A DNA stretch of 64,000 nucleotides from Acanthacorydalis orientalis (GCA_034766995.1 CM068315.1:10076510-10140509), one strand, 5' to 3'; positions 37,080 through 49,860 are shown, counted from the stretch's first letter. The notes: generated from the sequence alone by a model not told the origin. Program-made: numbers and translations.

Positions 37080-38740
37080 ATTTAAAAAATATTTATTTTT
37101 CTTCTGTATAAAAAATAATAGAGGATCGTTGAATTAAAGATAAACCGATAAATATAATTAAGTTTTATTTAGGTGGTTGCTGTATTTTTAATGCGTGTTG
37201 TATGTAACAATAGAAATTAATGGTGCGGACACAGTACACAAAAAAGGATGTACGAATGAATTTATTCTATTATATGAAATTTTCGTAATCGCCTCTGTTC
37301 TATTATAAATGAAATTAAAATTTTCCCGTTATGAATTATCACGTTATTTACATTTTATTTACTTAAAAGTAGAAAATTCGCTTTTCCGTCCAATTTTATA
37401 CATAATTAGATCCTAATAAAGAACTGTAGTTTAATTATTAGACCATAATACTTTTTTCTCGGATAATAAGTTCACATTATTTTATTTCACAAATGAGTAC
37501 TTCTTTTTTCACGCCACAAACTAGGAAAAATGTCTGATCAAAGATCTTCAATAAACGAATATTAAGAATTTTTGATTGTTGCTTAAGCGCATTTTGATGA
37601 CAATGTCATCATTATTAAAATGCCAGTTACTGAGCCAAGATTTTTCTTTTCTATGTATGACTGAGAAGCTATCGAAATGTACATAATTCATAATCAAAAA
37701 TTATCAATAATAATTTACTTAATATTTTTTGCTTGAAAAAAATATATGGTTTGATAACAAAAGAATCTATTTATAACAGTGAATTTAGTTACAGTCTCAG
37801 AACTATATTGTAAATATATTCTTTATTATATCTCTATTATTGTATCTAAATATAAATATACGCATATATAGCTTAACTTGGTTATATCTAGCATATATTA
37901 AACGAGTTTACGAGTAGAGTGAGAAAATTTTAACAAAGGTTTTCGTTCGTGCGTATCTTTATACAACCATACTGTTATAACGAATAATAATCTTTTTTTA
38001 TACAGACATATCGAACAAATTTCATATTTTCTAACAAGTATGCTTTTGTGCAAATTATGATAAATATAACTTTTTGAAACAAATAAGCAAAAAGTGTACT
38101 GTGCATTATGAAATACAAAATTATTTATGTCTCTCTATGTTATTATTTTCATTAATACATTTGGAATTTTAAGTGTATGTTAACTAAAACAACAAGTTTG
38201 TTAATATTTCAGGACATGCATTTCTATATTGTAAAAAATATAAATTTATTTGTTTTTGTATATTCATTTCATTCTAACATTACTTACGATAATATTATTG
38301 ATTTCTATAAGGAAGAAAAAAATAATTTTGTAAAATTAACATCATAATATAATTTTGAAACTTTAAATAAATTCAATTTTACAGATGAATTTTTCATTTC
38401 CTCAACGAGTAAAATTTTTTGAACAAAAATTTTTAATTATAGGTTAATAATAATATTTTTCCTGTTAATTATCAATTATTGATCATTTTTCATTATTTGA
38501 TTTTTTGGACTTTATAGTGCTGAAGATGATGGTATGGCTATCAAAATTAGCTTGAGTTTCATTTAAATCCATTCAAGTAATCATTTTTTTCACATATTTG
38601 ATCAGAAAAAAAATTTCAGTTTTTAAAATAAATACAAAAATCATTTGTGAAAATTGTATGTACGTGTAACTAGAAAAATATTAAACAAATGTATCACTAG
38701 AAAAACAAATACATTCGGTCACTTGATACTCGTTAGAATC
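37080..38740. other. AT-rich DNA with possible old repeat copies
   Basis: No gene seen. At 37590-37780 and, reversed, 38460-38560 there are stretches with a GATGATG/CATCATC-type core and AATCAAAAATTATCAATAAT-like sequence resembling 10200-10330. A hairpin GATGG-TATGG-CTATC sits at 38528-38542. Confidence 0.35.
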
Positions 38741-38741
38741 G

Positions 38742-38742
<1 letters not shown>

Positions 38743-38789
<47 letters not shown>
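38743..38789. repeat. (TA)n microsatellite
   Basis: About 23 TA units follow CGAT. Confidence 0.95.
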
Positions 38790-38796
<7 letters not shown>

Positions 38797-39646
38797 CTTT
38801 TCAATATAAAAACTAAACAGTTTTTTACATTTTAGAACTAAGAACGTTGTGAACTTTTTAAAAGAGATTTTCTAATTACATAAAATCAAGTTTAAGCCAG
38901 TCGTTTTCAAAATAGTCCTTATTATCTCCCAGAGAGCAATTAAAAAATATCAAAGACTATGTAAATTGTTAACGAAGGCGTTATCTTCATCTAATAGATG
39001 CTTATATCATCAAGTAGACTCTAGTGTGATATCATTGCAGAATAACAAATATAAGCAAGATAATAGAAATCAAATATAATTAAATTAGGCGAGTGATATG
39101 ATGAGCAACGATTCATTTAACTGAATTATATAAAAATTAACGTTTAACTAAAAAACACTGATTATAGTAATCATTGTATTATTAGTAAGTTAAATTAGAT
39201 ATATTCTTAAAAATCATTATCAAGTCTTAAACTTTTATTATTTTTTTTTTGAAAAAAGATATTTTTACAAGTAAATCATTATAATTATATTTTTTCCAAT
39301 TACAATCATAGATTAAAATGATATAATAAATATTTTATCTAATATATTATCATAAATTGAATAAACGTAATGGTCTAAACCATTTGCTTTAAAAAGGAAT
39401 TTTGGCTTATTAGGAATAAGTAGCTCTACTATTACCAACAAAAGCAAAATAAATACATCAGTTCTGTGAATCATATATCTTCTAATCAACTTACTTCAAT
39501 AGTCTATACAAAAATATTAAATTCGATAGAGATTATATATATATATATACTCTTGAATATAAAGTTTATTTTTAGTACTGTAATTATCAGTCTAAAAATT
39601 TATATTCCAATAAAACGTCAATTCTTTTTTAAAAAATAACATTTTG

Positions 39647-39681
<35 letters not shown>

Positions 39682-39764
39682 CAAAAGAGATAATATGTGG
39701 TAGAAGTATATTGATGCTTAACACACAAGTGAAATAAAAAATTAAGAATAAAACAAACTAACTA

Positions 39765-40302
39765 TTAGGCTGATAAAAAAATAACTGCAGTTTATGACTT
39801 TCCAATTAATATATATTTTTCTTTTTTTTTTGATTTTCTTCTTTTAAGTGGTCCAGAACTTTTAGATGAAAAAGTCTAAATTTTCGGCAAGCTATAGAAT
39901 TGTTGTGCATGGTTTTGATTCAACTAACATATTAAATTAGTTTCTATTGAGGCTGACGTGCTCAGTACGAAATTTTTGGAATCACCATTGCACCGAACGT
40001 TCCTTAACAGTACCTACACCAAAACCATAGTTTAGTTTATGTGCAGTTTCTGCTACTTAACCATCTGTTTTGAACACGTATAATTTTTTTTCTCTTGTTT
40101 GTTTCTTTTCCATTTTTAAGTCAATAGCTCAATTTGAAACAAAATTAATAACAAAACCAAAATCGATATTGTCAGATTACAGACTAAAAAATGAAATTTC
40201 GATGATATTGATATAAACACGATAAAATGACACTTTCACTGAAAAAACAAGGTTTGAATTTAGAAATGAGAGCCCACAATTATTTTTCTTATTCTCAACC
40301 TT
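39765..40302 (-). mobile_element. Internally deleted mariner, strongly decayed
   Basis: Left end TTAGGCTGATAAAAAAATAA; the right end has a decayed terminus reading ATTCTCAACCTTA. The junction CTTTTAAGTGGTCCAG (complement of CTGGACCACTTAAAAG) is the same as in the other deleted copies. Part of the N-terminal coding region is also lost. No usable frame remains. Confidence 0.85.
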
Positions 40303-40587
40303 ATATTTAATATTTTCCACCAAAAAATGCATTAAACATGTTTCAACCAGAAATGAATTTAATGTTATTTAATAATGCGAGGGAATTTTTATAATGTTTA
40401 GATTAACATGCAGACAGTGTGTCTTAAATCAACATACAAATACTTCATGAAATTCACCCGTACACTGTGCTATCCTATAAAAAAATCGATGTAATTCATC
40501 GGCCAATCACGCAGATATTAATGTGTTAATTTCAGTCATACTTTCTTAAATTATTATTCTTTATATATGTGTCTCTATATATGCATG

Positions 40588-40635
40588 TATATATATATAT
40601 ATATATATATCTACTCGTATATATATATATATATG
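40588..40635. repeat. TA-rich array
   Basis: Two TA runs are separated by CTACTCG, followed by GTACACACACACATACATG. Confidence 0.85.
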
Positions 40636-40839
40636 TACACACACACATACATGTGTATGTAAGTATTAAAATGCATTATAAAAAAGTATCAATTTCATAT
40701 ACAAACCCACATGTATATGTAATGTTAATATCTTAAAAAGCATACACACTTTATAACACAAATATCAATTTGAAATTCACAGGGTATAAATTTCAATGTA
40801 GATTTATAAATAATACTTAAAGCCAAAGAAAATACATTT

Positions 40840-41180
40840 ACATTATTTCCTTCGTGTTTGTTAACACGGCGTGCGGTAATAAAAACAGTAAGAAAATTTA
40901 AATATTTCACATTATCAGCGTACGAACGAGGAAAAAAAATACATATAGAAGTATATGATACAGCATCTCATAGTCTGTACTACATTCGTACACCAGTTTA
41001 CGAATTACTTGGATGTTCGAATTCGGACATAAATATTCTACGTGTCAAAACTCGGAAGAGAATATTTTACATAGATGGCGTGTTTCGCACATTTATCATA
41101 TTCGTTTTTGAACGCAGCCGGAGTGTAGAAAATTAACTTTTTATAGCGTTTCAAATAAAATTATTTCGAATTACGTTCGA
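40840..41180. promoter_or_regulatory. Complex island with an unassigned 92-codon frame
   Basis: The segment is clearly less AT-rich (ACACGGCGTGCGGTAAT, ATCAGCGTACGAACGAGG, TTTGAACGCAGCCGG). The plus-strand frame at 40858-41136 is charged and non-repetitive (LTRRAVIKTVRKFKYF, RVKTRKRIFYIDGVFR) but matches no family I know. Either a small exon or regulatory DNA is possible. Confidence 0.28.
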
Positions 41181-41512
41181 GAACATGCCATGTTTTATTT
41201 TTTTTACATCTTTCTTACTAAATATGTATATGTACTTTGTCAAACAGTTAACGTATGTTCATTAAGACATTTATTTGATATTTTACTTCAGTGGTTCCAG
41301 ATTTAGATAATTTTGTGATGAAATCTTGTCAATTTGTTTACTTGCACGAAATATAATTATATACACTTGTAAGTTCTCTCGGTTAACACTAATTACAGTT
41401 TAATAAACGATTTAGTTGTTCTAGTTGGATGGTTTTCTTCATTTAGTCATATATCATTTTAAGTAGGTGTTATGGAGTACTTACATACAAAAACATGCAC
41501 AGAAATTTGTAC

Positions 41513-41515
<3 letters not shown>

Positions 41516-41560
<45 letters not shown>

Positions 41561-41577
41561 TATATATATATATATAA
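41516..41577. repeat. (TA)n microsatellite with internal ATATTTATAT
   Basis: A run of about 18 TA units, then AATATTTATATATATATATA. Confidence 0.95.
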
Positions 41578-42638
41578 ATGAAAATTAAAAAGTTTTGATG
41601 TAAGTTTTATACTTTATTAAAGTTTAAATGATGAAAACAAATATATATTTTAATTTGTACAAGTGACTCCTATTATAATTTTAACGATTATTTTTCATCG
41701 AAGTCGAAAAAATTAAGTAGAAATTAAACTGATGATTTTTATCTCGTAAAGTGTTGTTCGAGTAATGTTTTCATATTTATTTTCTCTTAAATTATACTTT
41801 TTGAATATGTATTATTTTTTATATTGCATCACTTTCATATAGTTTTTCATAAACGGATTATATAAACTACTTAAAGGTAAAGAGTTACACTGGTCATAGT
41901 ATTAAAATGTAAAAACCTGAATAAGAGTCAAAAAATATAAACATTGTTTTTCTTTTCCTGCAGGTTATACCTTATTTGTATTTTTGAAAAATTTAAATAT
42001 CTCTCTCCTCTACCTTATCTCTCTGTCTATATATATATGCATATATATGTAGAAATGAAGAAGATAAAAATCTAAAGTACATTTATTGTTACAGATGAAG
42101 ATGATGCAAATTCCGTAGAAACATATTGAAGTAACGAAAATTTCTAGTCAGATTTAAGTACTTGAAAATTATTTAAGCTGTCGAAAATAACAAAGCTATT
42201 GTATAAATTGTAAATTTTGAATAACTAAAGAAATCTATTATTAAAAAGAAATTAATTTTGAAACATAAGATTATTTTTTTAATTTTCATAATTGAATTTT
42301 CTTTACACAACAATATTTTTTTTTCTGATTAAATTCTGTAATATTGGCCATTCTAAGAATCGCTTATGGGCATTCCAGTAGCAATTCCATCACTCGACCT
42401 AGGAGATACAAAAATATATTTAGACAATACAACGATTGCAGTCGTAAAAAGTGAAAATTACTTTATAAACATAGATTATTAGTACAGAAAAAAGAATATT
42501 TGTTCATTTATCTGTTTATTTTACTTTTAATATGAAAATGTAAAACAATAGAAAAAGTTATTAAACTAACATTTCAGATATTTTACGTTTTGAAATTATA
42601 AAAAAATAAATATATTTTTAATAAATAAATTATAACTA

Positions 42639-43175
42639 TTAAGTTAGTAGAAAAATTTATAATCTTAAAGTTCATATACATTCTCTTTTTTCATTTTCTT
42701 AATTATTTTAAGTGATCCAGAACAGTTGAATTACTAACGATTAACTTTTATGCAAACTCTCGAATTGTGCGTAGTTCTGATTCAACTAATGCCTTCAGTT
42801 ATTCGTTACGAACTGAAGAAGAATGACTCGAACCTTCTTCATTTTCAAGGCTCTTGTCTTCAAAACGAACTTTTTTGAACTACCATTGTACCTTAAGTTC
42901 CTTAGCATTCACACTATAAGCATAGTTTGTTTAGTTTACGATCAGTTTCTGCTGCTTTACCAACCATTTTGTACTCAAAAAAATGCTCTCATTCGTCTCT
43001 TTTCTATTCTTTTTTATCAATAGTCCAATTTAAATCAAGATTAATAATAAAACTAAATTCTATGTTACCAAAATACAGCCCGAAAAATGCAGTTGAAAAT
43101 GATATTAACACTTCATAAAAAAATTAAGGTTAGAATACAAAAATAAAAACCGCAATTATTTTCGTACCAATCGAA
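42639..43175 (-). mobile_element. Internally deleted mariner
   Basis: Ends TTAAGTTAGTAGAAAAATTT (left) and, reversed, TTCGATTGGTACGAAAATAA (right). It shares the deletion junction (ATTTTAAGTGATCCAG) and keeps N-terminal transposase remnants out of frame. Plus-strand frames at 42823-43118 are shadows of it. Confidence 0.88.
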
Positions 43176-44096
43176 CAGTATGTATTTAAAAATATAAATT
43201 TTAAATGCATTTTTATATAATATTTCTTTTAAAGAAATAATATTTCAGTAGATTTTTACACCGAACACAATGTAAATAGTATCTACAGATATTTACACAA
43301 AATTAATAGAATGGCAGTAATATAAATAACTAGTTAACATACATGTATGAGACATGTTATTACATGCACATGTAAATGTTTAAATTTCATGATGTATTTA
43401 CATAGTATATTCTAAGATCACAACTAACATATTTCGTATAATAACAACAATGCTGAAATAACCAACGATGAATGCACAAATATACATACATGCACATATT
43501 ACTAACAATGAGATATTTTAACGATAAGTAATTTTAAATTAAATAAGTGTTATAATTAAAATAATCATTTATGTACTGAATATAACTTTTGTATATAGTA
43601 AGCATATATTACTTTTGTATTGTAACAGTTACATCAATTTTGCAAAACAAAAATTTAATGCAAGATTTTTGTTCTGAATAAATCAAAAATTTACATTCCA
43701 TTTATTTTTATTAAAATAAAAATAAGAACAGGTTTTTAAGAAGTTTGGTAATAAATTCTCTTTTTTAAATACCTTTAGTACGCTGACTATTATAAACAAT
43801 AACATTTCCTACAGTGAGTTATCAAAAAATAGTATAAATAATGTTTTAACTTTTTCTAATGAGCGTTCTCTTCTTAATAAGTAAAAATATATTGATTATT
43901 GAAAATTAAAACAATAGAAAATTAATTTAAAGCGATCGACCAATAATCGTTTGTCAATTATATAGATGCCGATTTTATTGAACGCTGTTTACTATACAAT
44001 ACAATGCAAAATAAAAATTTCCTGTTAATAGGATGAGGTTTCTCATGAAATATTTAAGTATTCATTAAATTGAACCGCTGTATTCAACGTATAATA

Positions 44097-44098
44097 TT

Positions 44099-44183
<85 letters not shown>

Positions 44184-44232
44184 GGGAAATTATGGAACAG
44201 GTCTTTATACAGGATTAGATTGACAGAGGCTG

Positions 44233-44296
<64 letters not shown>

Positions 44297-44306
44297 CATG
44301 TGTGTA
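44097..44306. repeat. Two TA arrays, the second running into (TG)n
   Basis: A TA array with two CATATA interruptions spans 44097-44180, and a second, 44234-44279, continues as (TG)n to about 44300. The 52 bp between are unique. Confidence 0.95.
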
Positions 44307-44519
44307 TAAATTGTAATTTGTTAATTATTTCATTTTAATTGAATTGGAAATTTTAAGGATTTATTATAAATCAATTTATTTTTTTAAAGGATTTTTAATT
44401 ATAATACAAGAGATATTTAATTTATGTTTACTCTTAACTGAAACACATAAGAAGAAAATTCTAACACTATTCTAAATTCATTTTTACAAATTCATTATAT
44501 TTTCTTCCTACAGGATATA

Positions 44520-44710
44520 CAAAATTTTTGATCAATATTATTTAATGAGTGGTTAATATTTTTTTTCGATTGATCCTTATGCGAATTTCGATGACGCTAT
44601 AAGGATGATGACATCATCATTTAAATATGCATAAATGAAAATCAGAAATGATTATTAAACATTTATTGGACAGTGTTCTTTAGAAAAATAATTCATATGT
44701 AAATTGACCA
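44520..44710. repeat. Possible member of the GATGATG-core repeat
   Basis: It contains TTCGATGACGCTATAAGG then GATGATGACATCATCAT (an inverted repeat GATGATG/CATCATC), followed by AAATCAGAAATGATTATTAA, in an order resembling 37590-37780. Weak evidence. Confidence 0.25.
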
Positions 44711-45115
44711 ATTATTGAACGTTTTTATCCTCATTCCTACAGTGTCAGATATGCAAGAATTTGTATGACAGTTAATAAATATTAATTCGATATAAATACA
44801 GTTCTAATGCATTACAACAAATAACTGTGATTGTATATAAATAAATTTCAATATAATTTGAAAGTACTTTATTAGTAATATTAATTAATGCAACATTTTT
44901 GGGTTTTCAAAATCGTGGTAAAGACACGCAAATAATTTCTGGTCTTATCTCATATGGCCATTTAGCTACAAACAGTTACAATTACAATATTATAAAATGT
45001 TCGTACAAAAAGGTAGATATAAATTTGTACCTTTTTAAACTATAGAGTTCATTAAATAAATAAGCCATTATATAATAAAAAATTAAAAAACCCTTAATAT
45101 GTTCAATATGAAATA

Positions 45116-45857
45116 CAGTAGGTCCTCGTATCATAAAGTTATTTTGTTCCACGAACCGATTCGTGGTATGAAAATTTCGTGGTACGAAACGAGATTTCTC
45201 ATAGTATTCTATCGGAAATAAATTAATTGGATCTTCTACAAAAAGTCCACCATTTACATACACTATTAATTCTTCTTCATGTTTACAGGTTCTTCACGTT
45301 CAGAAAATTCAGATTCTTTAAATTCTTCTATTTCTGCTTTTTAGAATTGAAGAATCTATGCAGTGTTGATTGCTTTCTCTCTTTTTAAAGAGGCTCTTGA
45401 AGCAATGAAGCACTCTCATTTTAGATTTCTTCCACTTTGTTCACATCAGCTGTGTTGGATTACTAATTTAACATCCTGTTGTGAAGCTTTTTCTAGTCGT
45501 AAAGAATCTCCTTAATAGTAACTGAAGGCATTGGACCTTTACTGATATGTTCCTCTGTCTCCTCCTCGGAGGAAACATTTTTCCTTTTCATCAACCTGAT
45601 AGTTATGTAACTCCTTCATTCCTTCCGTGGTCAACTACATTTAATACTCCTTTATTAAACAATCAAAAGCAGTAATGAGTCGCTCGAATGAAGCATTCGA
45701 CGCGTGGTAAAGTACTGCATTTATCACTTAATCGTTATTTAAAAAAATAGTATCTTTTTGACACAAAAATATGGAAAAATAACAAGGGAAGATGTTAAGC
45801 GTGAGTCCAACAACCCGGGTTTATGGTTCAAAAAGTTTGTCGTTCGGGGCCCCACTG
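45116..45857 (-). mobile_element. Internally deleted pogo/Tigger-like element, both ends present
   Basis: The ends are inverted: CAGTAGGTCCTCGTATC at the left and, on the minus strand, CAGTGGGGCCCCGAACG at the right, flanked by TA on both sides (45114-45115, 45858-45859). Subterminal CGTGGTATGAAAATTTCGTG-type repeats are also Tigger-like. The interior on the minus strand keeps only the C-terminal transposase: MKRKNVSSEEETEE, SKGPMPSVTIKEI, and KQSTLHRFF, where QSTLHRFF (45349-45372) fits the PCNA-binding box Q-x-x-L-x-x-F-F. Frameshifts are present. At 742 bp it lacks the catalytic domain and would need a transposase from elsewhere. Confidence 0.85.
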
Positions 45858-45910
45858 TACTTTATTTTAACATATATCTCAGGAAGAATTTATTACCATA
45901 ATTGAAAATT

Positions 45911-45944
45911 AATATATATATTATATATATATATATATATATAA

Positions 45945-46028
<84 letters not shown>

Positions 46029-46041
46029 ATATATATATATG
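45911..46041. repeat. Long (TA)n array
   Basis: A 131 bp, nearly pure TA block has short ATAATA and AAATATAA interruptions. It begins about 50 bp after the Tigger-like element. Confidence 0.95.
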
Positions 46042-46079
46042 TAAAATTTTCTATATATTTCGGTAAGACAAACATTTAA

Positions 46080-47330
46080 ATGGTATAAATAAGAAGAAAT
46101 TATTTTTTTTACTTATTTTTCTCAGATATTCATTTAAATGATCATTTGTAAAACATAAATTAATTATATAATCATTAAGTTTAAAAATGTAAACATAATA
46201 CATTACCACCATTAGTAAAGACTAACTTAATTCACTTTACATTTATGTATATTAATTACGACCATATACAACTTAATTTACCAATGTTAAATGCACGTAT
46301 GTTATATAATTCAACAACGATTCTATCGTCATTAAAGTTAGATATTAGCTTTCGTAACGAAATAAACGTAGCTGTATAGTAAGCACAACGAACTGTTCAT
46401 TACTTGGGTCATGAGTATAAACTCGTAACAAATAACTTTATATTTTTCATTAAAACTTAAATTATGTTCTGAATTACTTAGTTGACCTTCAATTAATTAT
46501 CCTGAAAAATCATTATCTACTTTAATTAATACTAGTAATTTATATGGTAAAAATGTTTTTTTATTAATAATAATGAATTTTCTAGTTTCTGCAGTGAACA
46601 TTGTAATATTGGTTCATTATCAATTTTATAAAATATGAATAAAATTATTATATTCATTAAAATGTCTATTTTTTTCTAATTATAGGAGTTAATACGAATA
46701 GTAAATTGAAAATATTTTTCAGTTAAGTTCAATACATTGAAAAATATTAGTATTATTATAAATCATATAATTTTTGTTATAACATTTGATGATTAATCAA
46801 TAAATTACTAATTGACTTTTAAAAAAGTCAATATTTGAAATAAAAAGTAAACTGTATACTTTGAAAAAATTAAGTTCTAATAAATTTTCAATTCTTAATT
46901 CTTAGAGAAAGTAAAGTAAATAAAATACATATAAAATATAACAAAGATGTGGTGGTTCCTTGATAATGAATAATATATTATTTTATTCTATCTTTCAATT
47001 ATTTAAAAATTAACCATCACATTATTGGAAATGTAAATGAATATTGCATATTTTAAAGCAATCATTAAAGTATATTATATTAAAAAATCAAAATAAAAAT
47101 CTACAAATATAATCTACGAATAAAACCAAACTTTTAAAATACATTTTATTTAACTTAATTTACATTATCCGTTTATAAATCTTTAATATTATCTTCACTT
47201 CTTTTACCTTTCATAATTAATTCACCTAATTTTGAGGTTTTAAAAATATTACTTTAGGTTTAGGTTACACTTTAGTTATGTCGAAATGATCTGTGAGCCA
47301 AAATAGTTTGGTTTGCGGTTTACCCTACAT
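46080..47330. other. AT-rich DNA without recognised genes
   Basis: Homopolymer-rich AT sequence. No frame, RNA or repeat family was identified. Confidence 0.5.
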
Positions 47331-47339
47331 ATGTTTATC

Positions 47340-47416
47340 TGTTACTGACTTTATATAGCAATGTCCGTTTCTAAAACGTCAAGTGCGGAAAACACGTATT
47401 TTACATACACACACAG

Positions 47417-47454
<38 letters not shown>

Positions 47455-47491
47455 GTCTGTGTGTATTACGCATGTATGCCTACACATACAG

Positions 47492-47536
<45 letters not shown>

Positions 47537-47900
47537 GTGGAAAAATTTATATGTATTTTTATGCGCACACGTAACCATAAATTCGTATAGAACGAGATAA
47601 TAATGCACGACTCGTTCAAAATTACATAGAGCGTTAAAACCGAAATTATCAGTCGAACATTTTGAAAATATGATCGAACGAATCGCATATTTACTCTGTA
47701 TCTATAACCCCATGGCACCTGACACGTCAGCATGACGTCCAGTGGTTGAAGCTTACGATCAGTATATTTGATTGTAATTAACAAATAATATTTATTCGTA
47801 TTCAACACGGATTTAATGTCAGACCATGCAAAAATTTGATGATTTTTTTTAAAAAAAAAATTGGTTTTCGACACTTTTTAATCGTTTTAGTGCGTAGGTG
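47340..47900. promoter_or_regulatory. Complex island split by microsatellites
   Basis: Non-repetitive flanks (AACGTCAAGTGCGGAAAACACG; ACGACTCGTTCAAAATTAC; CCATGGCACCTGACACGTCAGCATGACGTCC) surround a (CA)n(TA)n array at 47405-47453 and a TA array at 47495-47533. TGACGTCC near 47731 is CRE-like. The 157-codon minus frame at 47401-47874 is partly TA-encoded and not recognised. Confidence 0.28.
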
Positions 47901-48500
47901 CCGCACAAATACAAAAAATGAAACGTTTCAGTTAAAGTCAATACGCCTATTTCGGAATAAATATTAAAAAGTATTTTTTTTATTACAGTGCTATAAATAA
48001 TTTATACTATTTATACTGTTCAAATGAAACGAAATGAAATTTATATTTAAATATTTGACAGAAAGCACATAAAATTTATGTTTCGAATTGATTTTACTTG
48101 CTAAAATTTTACATAATTACTGAAAAAATCTATTTTTAATTAATAAATAACAAATACTTTTACATTTTCTTTAAAAATCTTTTAAATATATGTATGTATA
48201 TGTATATATATGTATATGTTCTATCTTTAATATAAGATATTATTAAAAGATAAAAAGAATCGATTACATATTTTAATTAAAATTTAAAAAAAAATATCTT
48301 AGTGAATGGAATAACTATTTTTATAATCGAGATTATAGTGTAAATAATACAAGTGTAAAAGAAAAAAAACTGAAAACGAGTAGGTATAGAAATATTTTTT
48401 AATATTATATTACATACGGAATTGATTAGAAAATATATTCGAATTGAAGTAGTTTGATTCATTATTATTGATGTACTTATTTGTGTATATGTTTACATAC

Positions 48501-48504
<4 letters not shown>

Positions 48505-48544
<40 letters not shown>

Positions 48545-48562
48545 GCGTGCCTGTGCGTGTGT
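48505..48562. repeat. (TA)n followed by (TG)n
   Basis: About 18 TA units precede AAATGCGTGCCTGTGCG and a short TG run, immediately next to the mariner remnant at 48568. Confidence 0.9.
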
Positions 48563-48567
48563 GTGTG

Positions 48568-49035
48568 GAGGAGTGATCAAAAAGTAGGGTAAATGTCGGC
48601 TACAGAAAGCGACCTAGTGGAAAAAACCGGAATTTCTATATTGTTAGTATTGAAATATGATTCTGTGAAGATAAGTTTTTTAATCTTCTAAGAAATAGAT
48701 CAAGTACAACGCATGACATTAAATTTTCTTTCAAAATTAAAAATGCCAAAGAAATTCTTGAAATATTAATGTGAAATTACGATGGAATTCCAGTGACTCT
48801 AAAAACGGTTTATAAGTGATTCGAGTGATTTCCGCATCGTTGAGTCGGTTGAAGTTGCTCTTCAATATCACAAATTGTCGAAAACGTTGAAATGGTTAAA
48901 TAAAATAGACGATTGATCATTCAGAAAATTTTTGAGGATCTAAATATCTCTTACGGTTCGATTCAAATCATTTTAATGATACATTTGAACATGAGACTCA
49001 GTAATATACATGCAGAATTAAGTAAATTAAGAATA
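48568..49035 (+). pseudogene. Third-type mariner, N-terminal transposase remnant
   Basis: It begins near GGAGTGATCAAAAAGTAGGG, resembling a mariner terminus of another lineage. One frame from 48721 reads, with stops, FSFKIKNAKEILEILM, then KTVYK-x-FE, ENVEMVK, NRRLIIQKIFEDLNISYGS, and HLNMR. This is the order of the paired helix-turn-helix region in mariners whose proteins contain 'RRLT-I-x-x-I-A-x-ELNIS' and 'DLNM'. The catalytic half is missing. GGTTCGATTC at 48955 looks like a tRNA B box but belongs to this coding remnant. Confidence 0.75.
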
Positions 49036-49453
49036 AACATTATCATACAAATAGACTTAAAAAATATTTTTAAATTAAACAATTATTTATTTATAGAAAA
49101 AGTAATTATCCAATTACATTAATTTTGTAAAATATTTATTGATTTACATTCAAACTGTTTAATCGTCTTTTAGATCAACTTATTTTTTTGAAGAAATTTA
49201 TCAAAATCTCTACATTTGTATATAAAAATATAACTAGTAACTTGATGTTTTCTAAACGAAATCTTAAAATACGAACAGAACTTCAATTCAGAAAATTTCA
49301 ATAAGAACATTACTGACTATTTTCTATCTGTAAAAGTTTTTTTTTGATACAAGCTTTTAAAGATTATTGAATATCGAAGCAACTGAACATTGCAGGTTTT
49401 TTCTCAAGTAGGAGCTTTGAGGTTATCCTGGAATATATTATGACATCTATGTA

Positions 49454-49458
<5 letters not shown>

Positions 49459-49507
<49 letters not shown>
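49459..49507. repeat. (TA)n microsatellite
   Basis: About 23 TA units follow TGTACA. Confidence 0.95.
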
Positions 49508-49509
<2 letters not shown>

Positions 49510-49512
<3 letters not shown>

Positions 49513-49690
49513 TCAAGATACGTTAAAGCCACAGTGTTGTGGTCTATGACGTCACTATATCTGAAACCAAGCAGTAATTTCCCTTCGGGATACTTGAAAG
49601 ATAAGTTATAAATATCCGAGAGAATACATAAGCGGCCTAACAAAATTACACAACGCACGCGTTATATTATGACACAGGAAATTGCCATCA
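49510..49690. promoter_or_regulatory. Small complex island with a perfect CRE
   Basis: TGACGTCA at 49547-49554 is the full palindromic CREB/ATF site, 10 bp after TTGTGGT (RUNX type). CCTTCGGGATACTTGAAAG and CAACGCACGCGTTATATTATG follow. The minus-strand frame at 49404-49658 crosses it without recognisable homology. Confidence 0.3.
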
Positions 49691-49814
49691 ATTTGTCAGT
49701 GTAATATCAAACTTTAATATATTTTACCTGTGTCTCAAAACATCCAAAGGAAATTTGTTTGTGTATAGGCGATAGTAAGACGACATCGTGAAATTTGTTT
49801 ATTAAAAACAATAT

Positions 49815-49816
<2 letters not shown>

Positions 49817-49860
<44 letters not shown>

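Noticed and set aside
45893..46075. Tyr/Ile-rich frames over TA arrays here and at 2518, 11446, 33658, 44070, 49404, 56255
   Set aside because: Alternating Tyr-Ile is the direct translation of (TA)n.
47401..47874. 157-codon minus-strand frame as a gene
   Set aside because: About a third is encoded by CA/TA repeats and the remainder is not recognised.
48950..48970. tRNA gene suggested by a GGTTCGATTC B box
   Set aside because: No A box or cloverleaf; it lies in the third mariner's coding remnant.
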